In this document: piece after piece, positions 30,315-41,139 of the stretch
Position numbering within the stretch: the stretch's first letter is position 1
Layout of the letters: each line of letters begins with the position of its first letter
From: Leifsonia williamsii
GTDB taxonomy: Bacteria; Actinomycetota; Actinomycetes; Actinomycetales; Microbacteriaceae
NCBI RefSeq assembly: GCF_030433685.1
Contig: NZ_JAROCF010000001.1
Coordinates: 2,914,001-2,978,000 of the forward strand
Direction of reading: 5' to 3'
DNA length: 64,000 nucleotides
Position numbers and translations under genes: made by a program
The notes under the pieces: generated by a model
Told to the model about the DNA's origin: nothing
The model's database searches: none
Seen by the model: only the letters and a program-made list of their open reading frames with translations

Positions 30315-30764
30315 ATGCACCTGTTCGGTCTGAGCGGCTTCGAGTGGTTCTTCCACCGGGCGGCGAACCTCGACGTCGACAAGAACGACTTCCGGAGGTT
30401 CGACGACTTCCTCAGCGGCAAGCTCCAGGACCTGCTGCTGCGCGCGGTCGAGAACGCCGCCGCCAACGGCCATGACGCGGTGCAGCCGCAGGACCTCCCC
30501 ATCACCGAGGGCCTGCAGGAGTCGATCGACGCCTTCACCACGCTCGGCGAGACGGTGTCGCGGGACGCCGTGCTCGAGGTCGTCAGCCGCGGCACGCCCC
30601 TCGACCTCCCGCTCGCCGAGGAGACGCAGGCGCTGCTCCCCGGCATCGTCGGCGGAATCGGCGTCGCCCTCGTCCGCAGCTTCCGCATCGTGGACGAGAA
30701 GCTGAAGACCCCGCAGGCGACCCACTGGGACCGCGTCACCCGGATCTTCGACCAGCTGCTCTAG
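30315..30764 (+). CDS. DUF1931 bacterial histone-fold protein
   Basis: 149 aa, matching the DUF1931 family (Aquifex aq_328 / Thermus type), whose structures show two histone-fold halves in one chain. Visible family blocks: FEWFFHRAANLDVDKNDFRR, FLSGKLQDLLLRAVENAAAN, DAVQPQDLPITEGLQESI in the first half and LLPGIVGGIGVALVRSFRIV, then THWDRVTRIFDQLL in the second. The first half keeps the histone-like pattern of a helix, loop with DLPIT, and a long helix. DNA binding is not proven for this family; the protein is acidic and lacks obvious Lys/Arg clusters, so another role is possible. It is a single gene with its own leaderless promoter, convergent with dxs. Confidence 0.85.
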   Translation: MHLFGLSGFEWFFHRAANLDVDKNDFRRFDDFLSGKLQDLLLRAVENAAANGHDAVQPQDLPITEGLQESIDAFTTLGETVSRDAVLEVVSRGTPLDLPLAEETQALLPGIVGGIGVALVRSFRIVDEKLKTPQATHWDRVTRIFDQLL

Positions 30765-30796
30765 CGGCCGGTGCGCGGGCGGCCGGGCGCGGCCCC

Positions 30797-32734
30797 TCAC
30801 GCGTCCAGGTTGCGCCGGCTCAGCTCCTCCTCGGGCAGCGGGCGCGCGATGGGCACGCGGCTGCCGAGCACCTGGGCCACCAGGTCGCGCGCGATCTTCT
30901 GCGGCGTGAGACCGGCCTCCTCGAGGATCTCCTCGCGGGTGGCGTGGTCGATGAAGGCGTCGGGCAGCCCCAGCTCGTCCACAGCCGTGTCGATGCCGGC
31001 CTCGCGGAGATCCTGGCGCACGCGGGTGCCGATGCCGCCGACGCGGATGCCGTCCTCCAGCGTCACGACGATGCGGTGCTCCGCGGCGAGGTCGAGGATG
31101 CTGCGGGGCACGGGAACGACCCAGCGCGGGTCGACCACCGTGGCGCCGATGCCCTGCGCGGCGAGCCGGTCGGCGACCTTCAGCCCCAGTTCGGCCATCG
31201 GGCCGACCGTGACCAGCAGCACGTCCTTCGAGTCGCCCTCGCGCAGCACGTCCACGCCGTCCTCGAGCCGCCGGACCGCGTCGATGTCGGGCTGCACGTT
31301 GCCCTTCGGGAAGCGCAGCACGGTCGGAGCGTCGTCGACCTGCACGGCCTCCCCCAGCTCCTCCCGGAACCGGGTCCCGTCGCGCGGCGCCGCGAGCCGG
31401 ATGTTCGGCACGACCTGCAGGATGGCGAGATCCCAGATGCCGTGATGGCTGGGCCCGTCGGGGCCGGTGACACCGGCGCGGTCGAGCACGAACGTCACGC
31501 CCGCCTTGTGCAGGCCCACATCCATCAGCACCTGGTCGAAGGCGCGGTTCATGAACGTGGCGTAGATCGCGACGACCGGGTGGAGGCCGCCGTACGCGAG
31601 TCCGGCGGCGCTCGTAACCGCGTGCTGCTCGGCGATGCCCACGTCGTGCACGCGGTCCGGGAACCGCTCGGCGAACTTGTGCAGACCGGTCGGCCGCAGC
31701 ATCGCGGCCGTGATCCCGACGAGCTTCGGGTTCTTCTCCGCCAGGGCGACGATCTCGTCGGCGAAGACGCCGGTCCAGCTCGGCTTGGAGGAGCTGCTCA
31801 CCGGCTCCCCCGTCTCCGGGTCGATCTGCCCGACGGCGTGGAACTGGTCGGCCACGTCGCGCAGGGCGGGCTCGTAGCCGCGGCCCTTCTGCGTGATGGC
31901 GTGCACGATGACGGGCGCGCCGTAGTTCTTCGCCTGGCGCAGAGCCTCCTCCATCGCCTCGATGTCGTGGCCGTGCACCGGCCCGATGTACTTGATGTCG
32001 AGGTTCGAGTACAGCGCCTCGTTGTTCGAGAACCGGCTGAGGAAGCCGTGGAGGCCGCCGCGCACACCCCGGTAGAACGAGCGACCCGGGGTGCCGAGCT
32101 TGTCGAACGCGCGGCGGCTCGTCAGGTACAGGCTGCGGTAGCCGCGCCGGGTGCGGACGGTGTTGAGGAACCGCGCCATGCCGCCGATCGTGGGCGCGTA
32201 GGAGCGGCCGTTGTCGTTGACGACGATAATCAGCCGGCGGTTGTTGTCGTCGGTGATGTTGTTGAGCGCCTCCCACGTCATCCCGCCGGTGAGGGCGCCG
32301 TCGCCCACCACGGCCACGACGTGCCGGTCGTTCTGCCCCGTCATCTCGAACGCGCGCGAGATGCCGTCCGCCCACGACAGCGACGAGGAGGCGTGCGAGC
32401 TCTCGACGATGTCGTGCTCCGACTCGGAGCGCTGCGGGTAGCCGGCGAGGCCGCCCTTCTGCCGCAGCTGCGAGAAGTCCTGGCGCCCGGTCAGCAGCTT
32501 GTGCACGTACGACTGGTGCCCGGTGTCGAACACGACGGCGTCGCGCGGGGAGTCGAAGACGCGGTGGATGGCGATCGTCGTCTCCACCACGCCGAGGTTC
32601 GGTCCCAGGTGACCGCCGGTCTTCGCGACGTTCGCCACGAGGAACGCGCGCACCTCCGCTGCCAGCCGCTCGAGCTCCCGCTCCGTGAGCCGGTCGAGGT
32701 CGCGCGGCCCGTGGATGGTCTCGAGGATGCTCAT
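30797..32734 (-). CDS. dxs: 1-deoxy-D-xylulose-5-phosphate synthase
   Basis: 645 aa thiamine-diphosphate enzyme that condenses pyruvate and glyceraldehyde-3-phosphate, the first step of the MEP isoprenoid pathway. The N-terminal domain has DTGHQSYVHKLLTGR and the ThDP motif GDGALTGGMTWEALNN; the pyrimidine-binding domain has the catalytic Glu in DVGIAEQHAVTSAAGLA; the C-terminal transketolase domain ends near ILEEAGLTPQKIA. Length is normal. TACACT lies 7 nt before the ATG. No other isoprenoid gene is adjacent. Confidence 0.97.
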   Translation of the reverse strand: MSILETIHGPRDLDRLTERELERLAAEVRAFLVANVAKTGGHLGPNLGVVETTIAIHRVFDSPRDAVVFDTGHQSYVHKLLTGRQDFSQLRQKGGLAGYPQRSESEHDIVESSHASSSLSWADGISRAFEMTGQNDRHVVAVVGDGALTGGMTWEALNNITDDNNRRLIIVVNDNGRSYAPTIGGMARFLNTVRTRRGYRSLYLTSRRAFDKLGTPGRSFYRGVRGGLHGFLSRFSNNEALYSNLDIKYIGPVHGHDIEAMEEALRQAKNYGAPVIVHAITQKGRGYEPALRDVADQFHAVGQIDPETGEPVSSSSKPSWTGVFADEIVALAEKNPKLVGITAAMLRPTGLHKFAERFPDRVHDVGIAEQHAVTSAAGLAYGGLHPVVAIYATFMNRAFDQVLMDVGLHKAGVTFVLDRAGVTGPDGPSHHGIWDLAILQVVPNIRLAAPRDGTRFREELGEAVQVDDAPTVLRFPKGNVQPDIDAVRRLEDGVDVLREGDSKDVLLVTVGPMAELGLKVADRLAAQGIGATVVDPRWVVPVPRSILDLAAEHRIVVTLEDGIRVGGIGTRVRQDLREAGIDTAVDELGLPDAFIDHATREEILEEAGLTPQKIARDLVAQVLGSRVPIARPLPEEELSRRNLDA

Positions 32735-32741
32735 ACGTTCG

Positions 32742-32747
32742 AGTGTA
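32742..32747 (-). promoter_or_regulatory. -10 box of dxs (leaderless)
   Basis: TACACT on the minus strand, 7 nt before the ATG at 32734; no ribosome binding site. Confidence 0.5.
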
Positions 32748-32761
32748 GGCTCGCCGGAATC

Positions 32762-32799
32762 CGAGGAGGCTCGGAACCTGTCGATTCCGAGCCTCCTCG
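32762..32799 (-). terminator. Hairpin terminator of acnA
   Basis: Perfect 15-bp stem (CGAGGAGGCTCGGAA and its complement) with an 8-nt loop, 18 bp after the acnA stop and just before the dxs promoter. Confidence 0.85.
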
Positions 32800-32817
32800 T
32801 GCGGTGCGGCCGATCGC

Positions 32818-35631
<2,814 letters not shown>

Positions 35632-35739
35632 GATGCCCTCTCCTTCATCGGCAGGCGATGTTCACGCACGCCTTGTTCATCTTCGTCGTCCGTCGAAGCG
35701 TGTTTCCAGCAAGGCAAGCCTAAGTCCTGCTGGCCGAAA

Positions 35740-35761
35740 TTTATCTTGACGTCAAGATAAA
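35740..35761. promoter_or_regulatory. 22-bp perfect palindrome upstream of acnA (MarR-type operator candidate)
   Basis: The half-site TTTATCTTGAC is followed directly by its complement, 109 bp before the acnA start and 10 bp after the P-type ATPase stop. ATCTTGA/TCAAGAT half-sites are typical of MarR-family operators; in Streptomyces the MarR protein TamR controls aconitase. A TAGGCT -10 candidate lies at 35717-35722 on the minus strand, flanked by CCAGCA/TGCTGG arms. Confidence 0.65.
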
Positions 35762-35771
35762 ACTACCACGG

Positions 35772-38162
35772 TCAGAGGCGGTCGAACACCAGGGCGCGCC
35801 GCTTGGCGAACCGGTAGAACGCCTCCACCCCTGCCGCGCCGGCGACGCCGACGAGCACGCCCCAGGCCAGCTCCCACGACAGCGTCACGTGCATCTCGAA
35901 GAACGAGGCGGTGAACGGGATGACGCACACCAGCACGAACGCCGCGGCGACCGCGCCCAGCAGGCCGACGCGGGCGCCGGTGAGCGGGCGCGTCAGCACC
36001 GCGAGAATCCACAGCGACACCACGAACAGGGCGACCGTCGTGACGCTGCGCGCCTCGTGCAGCGGCACCGACCGGTACAGCGGGATGTACGCCACGACCG
36101 CGGTCAGCCCGGCGATGATGCCGGTGGGGATCGAGTAACGCAGCACCCGATGCAGCACGCCCGGCGTGTAGATGCGCCGGTTGGGCGCGAGCGCCAGGAA
36201 GAAGGAGGGGATGCCGATGGCGAGCGTCGACACCAGCGTGAGCTGCCGCGGCAGGAACGGGAACGGCCACAGCACGATCGCGCTCACCAGGGCGAGCAGG
36301 ATGCCGTACACGGTCTTCGCCAGGAAGATGTTCGACACCCGCTCGACGTTCGCGATCACCCGGCGCCCGGAGGCGAGCACGTTCGGGAGGCGGTCGAACC
36401 GGTCGTCCAGCAGCACCAGCCGCGACACCGCCTTCGTCGCGGCCGTCGCGGACCCCATGGCGATGCCGAGGTCGGCGTCCTTCACGGCCATCGCGTCGTT
36501 GACGCCGTCACCGGTCATCGCGACCGTGCGCCCCTGCTGCTGCAGCATGCCGACCGCGGCCCGCTTCTGCTGCGGCGACACCCGGCCGAAGACGCTGGCG
36601 GTCTCCAGCGCCCGCGCGAGCTCCTCGTCGGTGGTCAGCGTGGAGGCGTCCACCGCCTCCCCCTGGAGGCCCAGCTCCTGTGCGATGGCCGCGACCGTGA
36701 GCGGGTTGTCGCCCGACATCACCACCACGCGCACCGACTCCTCGCCGAAGTAGCCGAGCGTTGCCGGCGCCTCCGCGCGCAGGGTCTCCCCCAGCACCAC
36801 CAGGCACGCCGGCTCCATGCGGACGCCCGTGAGCGGCACGTGCGCTCCCTCGGGCAGGGGGTCGACCGTGCGGGCGAGCGCGAGCGTGCGACGGCCGGTC
36901 GCCGCGATCTCGGCCGCACGGGAGGCCGCGGCCGGGTGGTCGGCGAGCACGCGCTCCGGCGCGCCCAGCACCCAAGCGCTCTGCACCGGCGCACCGCCGG
37001 CGCCGTCCGACTCGATCATCACGCCGCTGTACTTCGTGGCCGAGCTGAACGGCACCCGGCGCAGCACGCGGTAGCCCTCCGCGCGGAAGCGGCTGCTCAG
37101 GATGCCCGCCGTCGCGTTGCCGGCGTCGTCCGAGCCGAACGCGGCGAGCGCGAGGTGGGCGTGCTCCTCCGGCACCGGGCCGTCGAGCGTCTCCGTCCGC
37201 TCCAGCACCAGCTCACCGGTCGTCAGCGTGCCGGTCTTGTCGAGGCACAGCACGTCGACGCGCGCGAGCACCTCCACCGCCGCCAGCTCCTGCACCAGCA
37301 CCTTGCGGGCGGCGAGCTGGATGGCCGCCACCCCGAACGCCAGGCTCGTGAGCAGCACGAGCCCCTCCGGGATCATGCCGACCACGGCGGCGACCGCGTC
37401 GAGCAGCGCCCGCCGCCACCGCTCGTCCACGAACAGCTCCGAGAAGCCGCCGTACGCCAGCACGCGGCCGATCAGCGTCAGCAGGATCAGCGGGCCGAGC
37501 ACCCAGGAGAGGTAGACGAGGATGCGGTTGGTCGCCTCCCGCAGCTCCGACCGGACGAGCGAGTGCCGCCGGATCTCGCCCGTCAGCCGGCCGGCGTACG
37601 AGTCGGCGCCGACCGCCGTGACAAGCGCGTACCCGGTGCCCGCGACGACGTGGGAGCCGGAGAGCAGCCGCGAGCCCTCGTCGGCGAAGATCGGCTCCGA
37701 CTCACCGGTGAGCAGCGACTCGTCCACCGCGAGACCGGTGCTCTCGAGCACCTCAGCATCGGCCGGCAGCTGATCCCCCGGGCGCAGCACGAGCAGGTCG
37801 TCGAGCACCACGTCGTCCAGCGCCACGGTCACGACCTCACCGTCGCGCCGCACGCGGCTCTCGGGGGCGGCGAGCAGCGCGGCGCGGTCGAGGACGAGCT
37901 TGGCGCGCACCTCCTGCACGATGCCGATCAGCGCGTTGACCACCACGACGCCGAAGAAGAAGCCGTCGCGCAGGTCGCCCAGCAGCACGACGGCGACGAA
38001 GCACGCGGTGAGGATGCCGTTGAACAGCGTGAAGATGTTCTCGCGGAGGATGTCCGCGAGCGACCGCGACGTCGGCCGGCGTTGCGCGTTCACCCGTCCG
38101 TCGGCGCGCCGCTCGGCCACCTGCGCGCCGGCGAGCCCCTCTCTCATGCGCGCGTCGAGCAT
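35772..38162 (-). CDS. Cation-transporting P-type ATPase (CtpE-like)
   Basis: 796 aa. Conserved P-type motifs: LLTGESEPIF in the actuator domain, phosphorylated Asp308 in CLDKTGTLTTGEL, and AMTGDGVNDAMAVKDADLGIAMG in the P domain. The transmembrane segment before the P domain reads VGMIPEGLVLLTSLAFGVAA, which matches mycobacterial CtpE, reported as a calcium transporter, rather than KdpB or CopA. About ten membrane helices are predicted. There is no N-terminal heavy-metal domain. Downstream is the acnA promoter; upstream the DUF3159 gene follows in the same orientation 27 bp away. Ion specificity is inferred from similarity only. Confidence 0.88.
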   Translation of the reverse strand: MLDARMREGLAGAQVAERRADGRVNAQRRPTSRSLADILRENIFTLFNGILTACFVAVVLLGDLRDGFFFGVVVVNALIGIVQEVRAKLVLDRAALLAAPESRVRRDGEVVTVALDDVVLDDLLVLRPGDQLPADAEVLESTGLAVDESLLTGESEPIFADEGSRLLSGSHVVAGTGYALVTAVGADSYAGRLTGEIRRHSLVRSELREATNRILVYLSWVLGPLILLTLIGRVLAYGGFSELFVDERWRRALLDAVAAVVGMIPEGLVLLTSLAFGVAAIQLAARKVLVQELAAVEVLARVDVLCLDKTGTLTTGELVLERTETLDGPVPEEHAHLALAAFGSDDAGNATAGILSSRFRAEGYRVLRRVPFSSATKYSGVMIESDGAGGAPVQSAWVLGAPERVLADHPAAASRAAEIAATGRRTLALARTVDPLPEGAHVPLTGVRMEPACLVVLGETLRAEAPATLGYFGEESVRVVVMSGDNPLTVAAIAQELGLQGEAVDASTLTTDEELARALETASVFGRVSPQQKRAAVGMLQQQGRTVAMTGDGVNDAMAVKDADLGIAMGSATAATKAVSRLVLLDDRFDRLPNVLASGRRVIANVERVSNIFLAKTVYGILLALVSAIVLWPFPFLPRQLTLVSTLAIGIPSFFLALAPNRRIYTPGVLHRVLRYSIPTGIIAGLTAVVAYIPLYRSVPLHEARSVTTVALFVVSLWILAVLTRPLTGARVGLLGAVAAAFVLVCVIPFTASFFEMHVTLSWELAWGVLVGVAGAAGVEAFYRFAKRRALVFDRL

Positions 38163-38189
38163 CCCCGTTACTCCCCCGGCCCCGTGCCG

Positions 38190-38981
38190 CTAGCCCTGAG
38201 CGGGTTTCTCACCCTGAGCGGGCTTCTGGCCGGCCGGCCCCTGGCCCGCGGCCGGTGTCTGCGGGAACTGCCCGCGCACCACGAAGTACGTGATCAGCAG
38301 CAGCGGCGCATAGAGCGGCACGCCCATCAGGAGCTTGGCGAGGCCGAGCGCGCTGGTCGCCTCGGGCGTGTGCGCGAGATAGAGCGGCACCTGGACGAGC
38401 AGCCGGGCGGCGAAGAGCAGGAACCAGAGGAAGGTGAGCGCCTGCATGACGCGGAACTTCGAGCGCACCGACCGCCAGGCCAGCCCATCGCCCATCAGGT
38501 ACCCCGCGGCCAGGCCGATCAGCGGCCAGCGCACGAGGATGGAGATCAGGAGGGCCGCCCCGTACGCGACGTTGGTCCAGATCCCGAGCACGAAGTTGTC
38601 CTCGCCGCGGCCCGTGATCAGGGCGAGGATCGCGGAGGCGCCGACGCCGATCAGCCCGGCGATCGCCTGCGTCACCGGCGTCCGGCCGATCACCCGCACG
38701 ACCGTGAAGACGATCGCGACGGCGACCGAGCAGCCGATCGACAGCGGGACGTTCTGGGTGAACGTGAACAGGATCAGGAAGACGAGCCCGGGCAGGATCG
38801 TCTCGAGCAGTCCGCGCACGCCGCCGAGCGCGCCGAGCAGCGCGGCGCCGGTGGGCGCGTCGGAGTCGGTCAGTTGGCCGAGGCCGGACTTGCGCGCGGC
38901 GCGGGCGAGGTTCTCGCCGATGCCCGCGGCGACGGCGTCGCCCTCGTGGGCTCCCTGCTCGGGGCGGTCGTGGTCGGTCAT
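38190..38981 (-). CDS. DUF3159 membrane protein
   Basis: 263 aa with about six hydrophobic helices (residues 60-240), a hydrophilic N-terminus and a Gln/Pro/Gly-rich repetitive tail (PAAGQGPAGQKPAQGEKPAQ). It matches the actinobacterial DUF3159 family: LGGVRGLLETILPGLVFL near the N-terminus is the characteristic block. Function unknown. It lies 15 bp after DUF3710 and dut, an order conserved in actinobacteria, so they are likely one transcript. Confidence 0.85.
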   Translation of the reverse strand: MTDHDRPEQGAHEGDAVAAGIGENLARAARKSGLGQLTDSDAPTGAALLGALGGVRGLLETILPGLVFLILFTFTQNVPLSIGCSVAVAIVFTVVRVIGRTPVTQAIAGLIGVGASAILALITGRGEDNFVLGIWTNVAYGAALLISILVRWPLIGLAAGYLMGDGLAWRSVRSKFRVMQALTFLWFLLFAARLLVQVPLYLAHTPEATSALGLAKLLMGVPLYAPLLLITYFVVRGQFPQTPAAGQGPAGQKPAQGEKPAQG

Positions 38982-38996
38982 GCGGTGCTTCCGGCC

Positions 38997-39668
38997 TTAG
39001 AGAGAGGTGTACGAGTCGTTGCCGCCCGCGACCGGAGCGGCGGGCATGCGCAGCGGGATGAGGTCGCGCGGAGGCATCGGCACCGAGCCGCGCACGACGA
39101 CGATGCTGCGGAAGAGGTCTTCGACGAGGGCCGCGGCCTCCGGCTTCACGGCGCCGTCACCGGCGATGACGCCGCGGAGGAACCAGCGCGGGCCGTCGAC
39201 GCCGATGAAGCGGGCGACACGCGTCTCGCCGGGTGCGCCCTGCGGCGCGGCGACCGGGATCTCGGCGATCAGCTCGGGGCCGAACACCCCGTCGCGCTCG
39301 GTGATGCGACCGCCCTGCCGCTGCACCTGCTCCGCGATCTGGCCGCGGATCTCGTGCCAGAGGCCCGTGGAGCGGGGAGCGGCGAAGGGCTGGACCTGCA
39401 GCGTGGAGCCCGCGTAGTCGAGGCCGACCGCGACGACGCGCTGGGTCTCCTCCTCGACCTCCAGCCGCAGGTGGAGGCCCTCGCGTGGGAGGATCTTCAC
39501 TCCGCCCAGGTCGACGTAGGGGCGGACCGGGTTGGCCTCGCTCTCGTCGAGCGGCCCCTCGGTCTCGCGGTCCTCGGGAGCCGACTTCTCGTCGGGAGCG
39601 GTCTGCTCGAGGTCGCCGTCCTGCTCCTGCTGCTCGAGCTCGGCCGGGTTCTCGGTGCTGTCGCTCAC
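38997..39668 (-). CDS. DUF3710 family protein
   Basis: 223 aa from a GTG at 39668, chosen because CAGGAGACC lies just upstream and the start overlaps the dut stop as GTGA. The first 50 residues are acidic and low-complexity (Glu/Asp/Gln-rich); the rest fits DUF3710 (VDLGGVKILPREGLHLRLEVEE, GSTLQVQPFAAPRSTGLW, GVDGPRWFLRGVIAG). Cytoplasmic, function unknown. Conserved neighbour of dut in actinobacteria. Confidence 0.85.
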   Translation of the reverse strand: MSDSTENPAELEQQEQDGDLEQTAPDEKSAPEDRETEGPLDESEANPVRPYVDLGGVKILPREGLHLRLEVEEETQRVVAVGLDYAGSTLQVQPFAAPRSTGLWHEIRGQIAEQVQRQGGRITERDGVFGPELIAEIPVAAPQGAPGETRVARFIGVDGPRWFLRGVIAGDGAVKPEAAALVEDLFRSIVVVRGSVPMPPRDLIPLRMPAAPVAGGNDSYTSL

Positions 39669-40123
39669 GCGTGGTCTCCTGACTGGGTGACGGTGTAGCC
39701 GGACGAGCCGAAGCCCGCTGTGCCGCGGTGGCTGTCCGGGAGGCTGTCGACGGGGATGAACCGGGCGCGCGTGACCGGCATGACGATCAGCTGGGCGATC
39801 CGGTCGCCGACGGCGATATCGTACGGCATCGACCTGTCCGTGTTGAGGACGGTCACCCGGATCTCGCCGCGGTAGCCGGCGTCGACCGTGCCGGGAGCGT
39901 TGACGATGGTGATGCCGTGCCGCATGGCGAGCCCGCTGCGCGGCACGACGAACGCGGCGTATCCCTCCGGCAGGGCGATCGAGACGCCGGTGGGCACCGT
40001 GTGCCGCTCCCCCGGGCCGAGCGTCACGGCCTCCGCCGCGCACAGATCGGCCCCGGCGTCGCCCGGGTGGGCGTAGGCGGGGACCCGCTCGGCGATGATC
40101 GGGACGTCGACGGTATCGGTCAC
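39665..40123 (-). CDS. dut: Deoxyuridine 5'-triphosphate nucleotidohydrolase
   Basis: 152 aa, trimeric dUTPase that removes dUTP and makes dUMP. Five motifs are present: PGDAGADLCAAE (1), VVPRSGLAMRHGI (2), NAPGTVDAGYRGEI (3), IAVGDRIAQLIVMPV (4) and the C-terminal GFGSSGYT (5). The start is GTG 40123 with TACCCT 6 nt upstream. It heads the dut-DUF3710-DUF3159 operon. Confidence 0.96.
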   Translation of the reverse strand: MTDTVDVPIIAERVPAYAHPGDAGADLCAAEAVTLGPGERHTVPTGVSIALPEGYAAFVVPRSGLAMRHGITIVNAPGTVDAGYRGEIRVTVLNTDRSMPYDIAVGDRIAQLIVMPVTRARFIPVDSLPDSHRGTAGFGSSGYTVTQSGDHA

Positions 40124-40129
40124 GTGTCG

Positions 40130-40135
40130 AGGGTA
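40130..40135 (-). promoter_or_regulatory. -10 box of dut operon (leaderless)
   Basis: TACCCT on the minus strand, 6 nt before the GTG at 40123. Confidence 0.5.
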
Positions 40136-40162
40136 GTGCAGAAGTCTGGTCGAATAGGGAGC

Positions 40163-40609
40163 ATGGACCTCTACCGCGAACGGCTCTGGGCGACCCCCTG
40201 GCTCTTCATCGCCTCCCTGCTCGTCATCCCGGCCGTCATGCTCGTCTTCGCACCGATCAACTTCACGGTCGGCGTGGTCCTGGCGCTCCTCTTCTATGCG
40301 GCCATCGTGGTGGCGCTGCTCGTCTCCGCCCCCACGATCCGGGTGACCGAGGAGGAGCTGGTCGCCGGCAGCGCGCGCATCCCGCTCGGCCTGATCGGCG
40401 ACCCGGCCGCCTACACCGGCGACGCGGCGACCCTGCAGCGCGGGCAGCGTCTCGACGCGCGGGCCTGGCTGCTCATCCGCGGCTGGATCAAGCCGGTCGT
40501 CAAGGTGCCGGTCACCGACCCCGACGACCCGACGCCGTACTGGCTCCTCTCAACAAGAAACCCGGACCAGCTGGTCCGGGTTCTCGGTGAGGCGCGCCCC
40601 TCCCTTTAA
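40163..40609 (+). CDS. DUF3093 membrane protein
   Basis: 148 aa with two transmembrane helices (about residues 12-32 and 35-55) and a cytoplasmic or extracytoplasmic C-terminal domain. RERLWATPWLFIASLL and WLIRGWIKPVV...WLLSTRNPDQL are typical of the actinobacterial DUF3093 family, always next to dut. Function unknown. The ATG at 40163 follows GGGAG by only 2 nt, so translation initiation is unclear. A 24-bp perfect palindrome lies within the last codons. Confidence 0.83.
   Translation: MDLYRERLWATPWLFIASLLVIPAVMLVFAPINFTVGVVLALLFYAAIVVALLVSAPTIRVTEEELVAGSARIPLGLIGDPAAYTGDAATLQRGQRLDARAWLLIRGWIKPVVKVPVTDPDDPTPYWLLSTRNPDQLVRVLGEARPSL
40559..40582. terminator. 24-bp perfect palindrome within the DUF3093 3' end
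   Basis: AACCCGGACCAG followed directly by its complement, encoding the conserved NPDQLVRV segment. It lies 27 bp before the stop codon, between convergent DUF3093 and DUF4193, and may act as a shared terminator. Confidence 0.45.
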
Positions 40610-40641
40610 GAGGAGCGACATCGTCGGTGCGGTGCGTCGGC

Positions 40642-40935
40642 TCAGGCGGCGCACTCCACGCAGATCGGTCCGAGCTTCGTCTCGTGGTCGATCTGCGACC
40701 GGTGCTTCACCAGGAAGCAGTTCACGCAGGTGAACTCGTCAGCCTGGGGAGGCAGCACGACGACGTCGAGGTCGAGGTCCGACAGGTCGGCGCCGGGGAG
40801 CTCGTAGCCACCCGGGTTGTCCGCGTCCTCGACGTCCACGACACCGGACATCTTGTCCGGAACCCGCTCCTTGAGGGCCTCGATCGACTCGGAGTCGTCC
40901 TCGGTCTTCCGCGGTGCGTCGTAATCCGTTGCCAT
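40642..40935 (-). CDS. DUF4193 zinc-ribbon-like protein
   Basis: 97 aa from the ATG at 40935. It matches DUF4193: MATDYDAPRK at the start, an acidic middle (LPGADLSDLDLDVVVLPPQ) and a C-terminal CVNC...CVEC pair that can bind zinc. Small, soluble and conserved in actinobacteria, function unknown. It is divergent from sepH, as in Streptomyces. A 7-bp hairpin GCCGATT/AATCGGC lies in its leader at 40961-40979. Confidence 0.88.
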   Translation of the reverse strand: MATDYDAPRKTEDDSESIEALKERVPDKMSGVVDVEDADNPGGYELPGADLSDLDLDVVVLPPQADEFTCVNCFLVKHRSQIDHETKLGPICVECAA

Positions 40936-41139
40936 GCCCATCCACTTCTCGTACGTAACGGCCGATTCTCGCAATCGGCGGCCATAGTTTGCATCAATCG
41001 CCTGCGAATAGCAAAACCGTTCAGCGGGCTCTCAGTGCAGGCTCACCGTTCGACTTCCGGCACGCCCGGGCTATTCCCCGGACTCCCCCCGTTCTCGTGG
41101 CATCCTGGCCCGGTACGTACGAGCTCGGAAGGCATGCAC

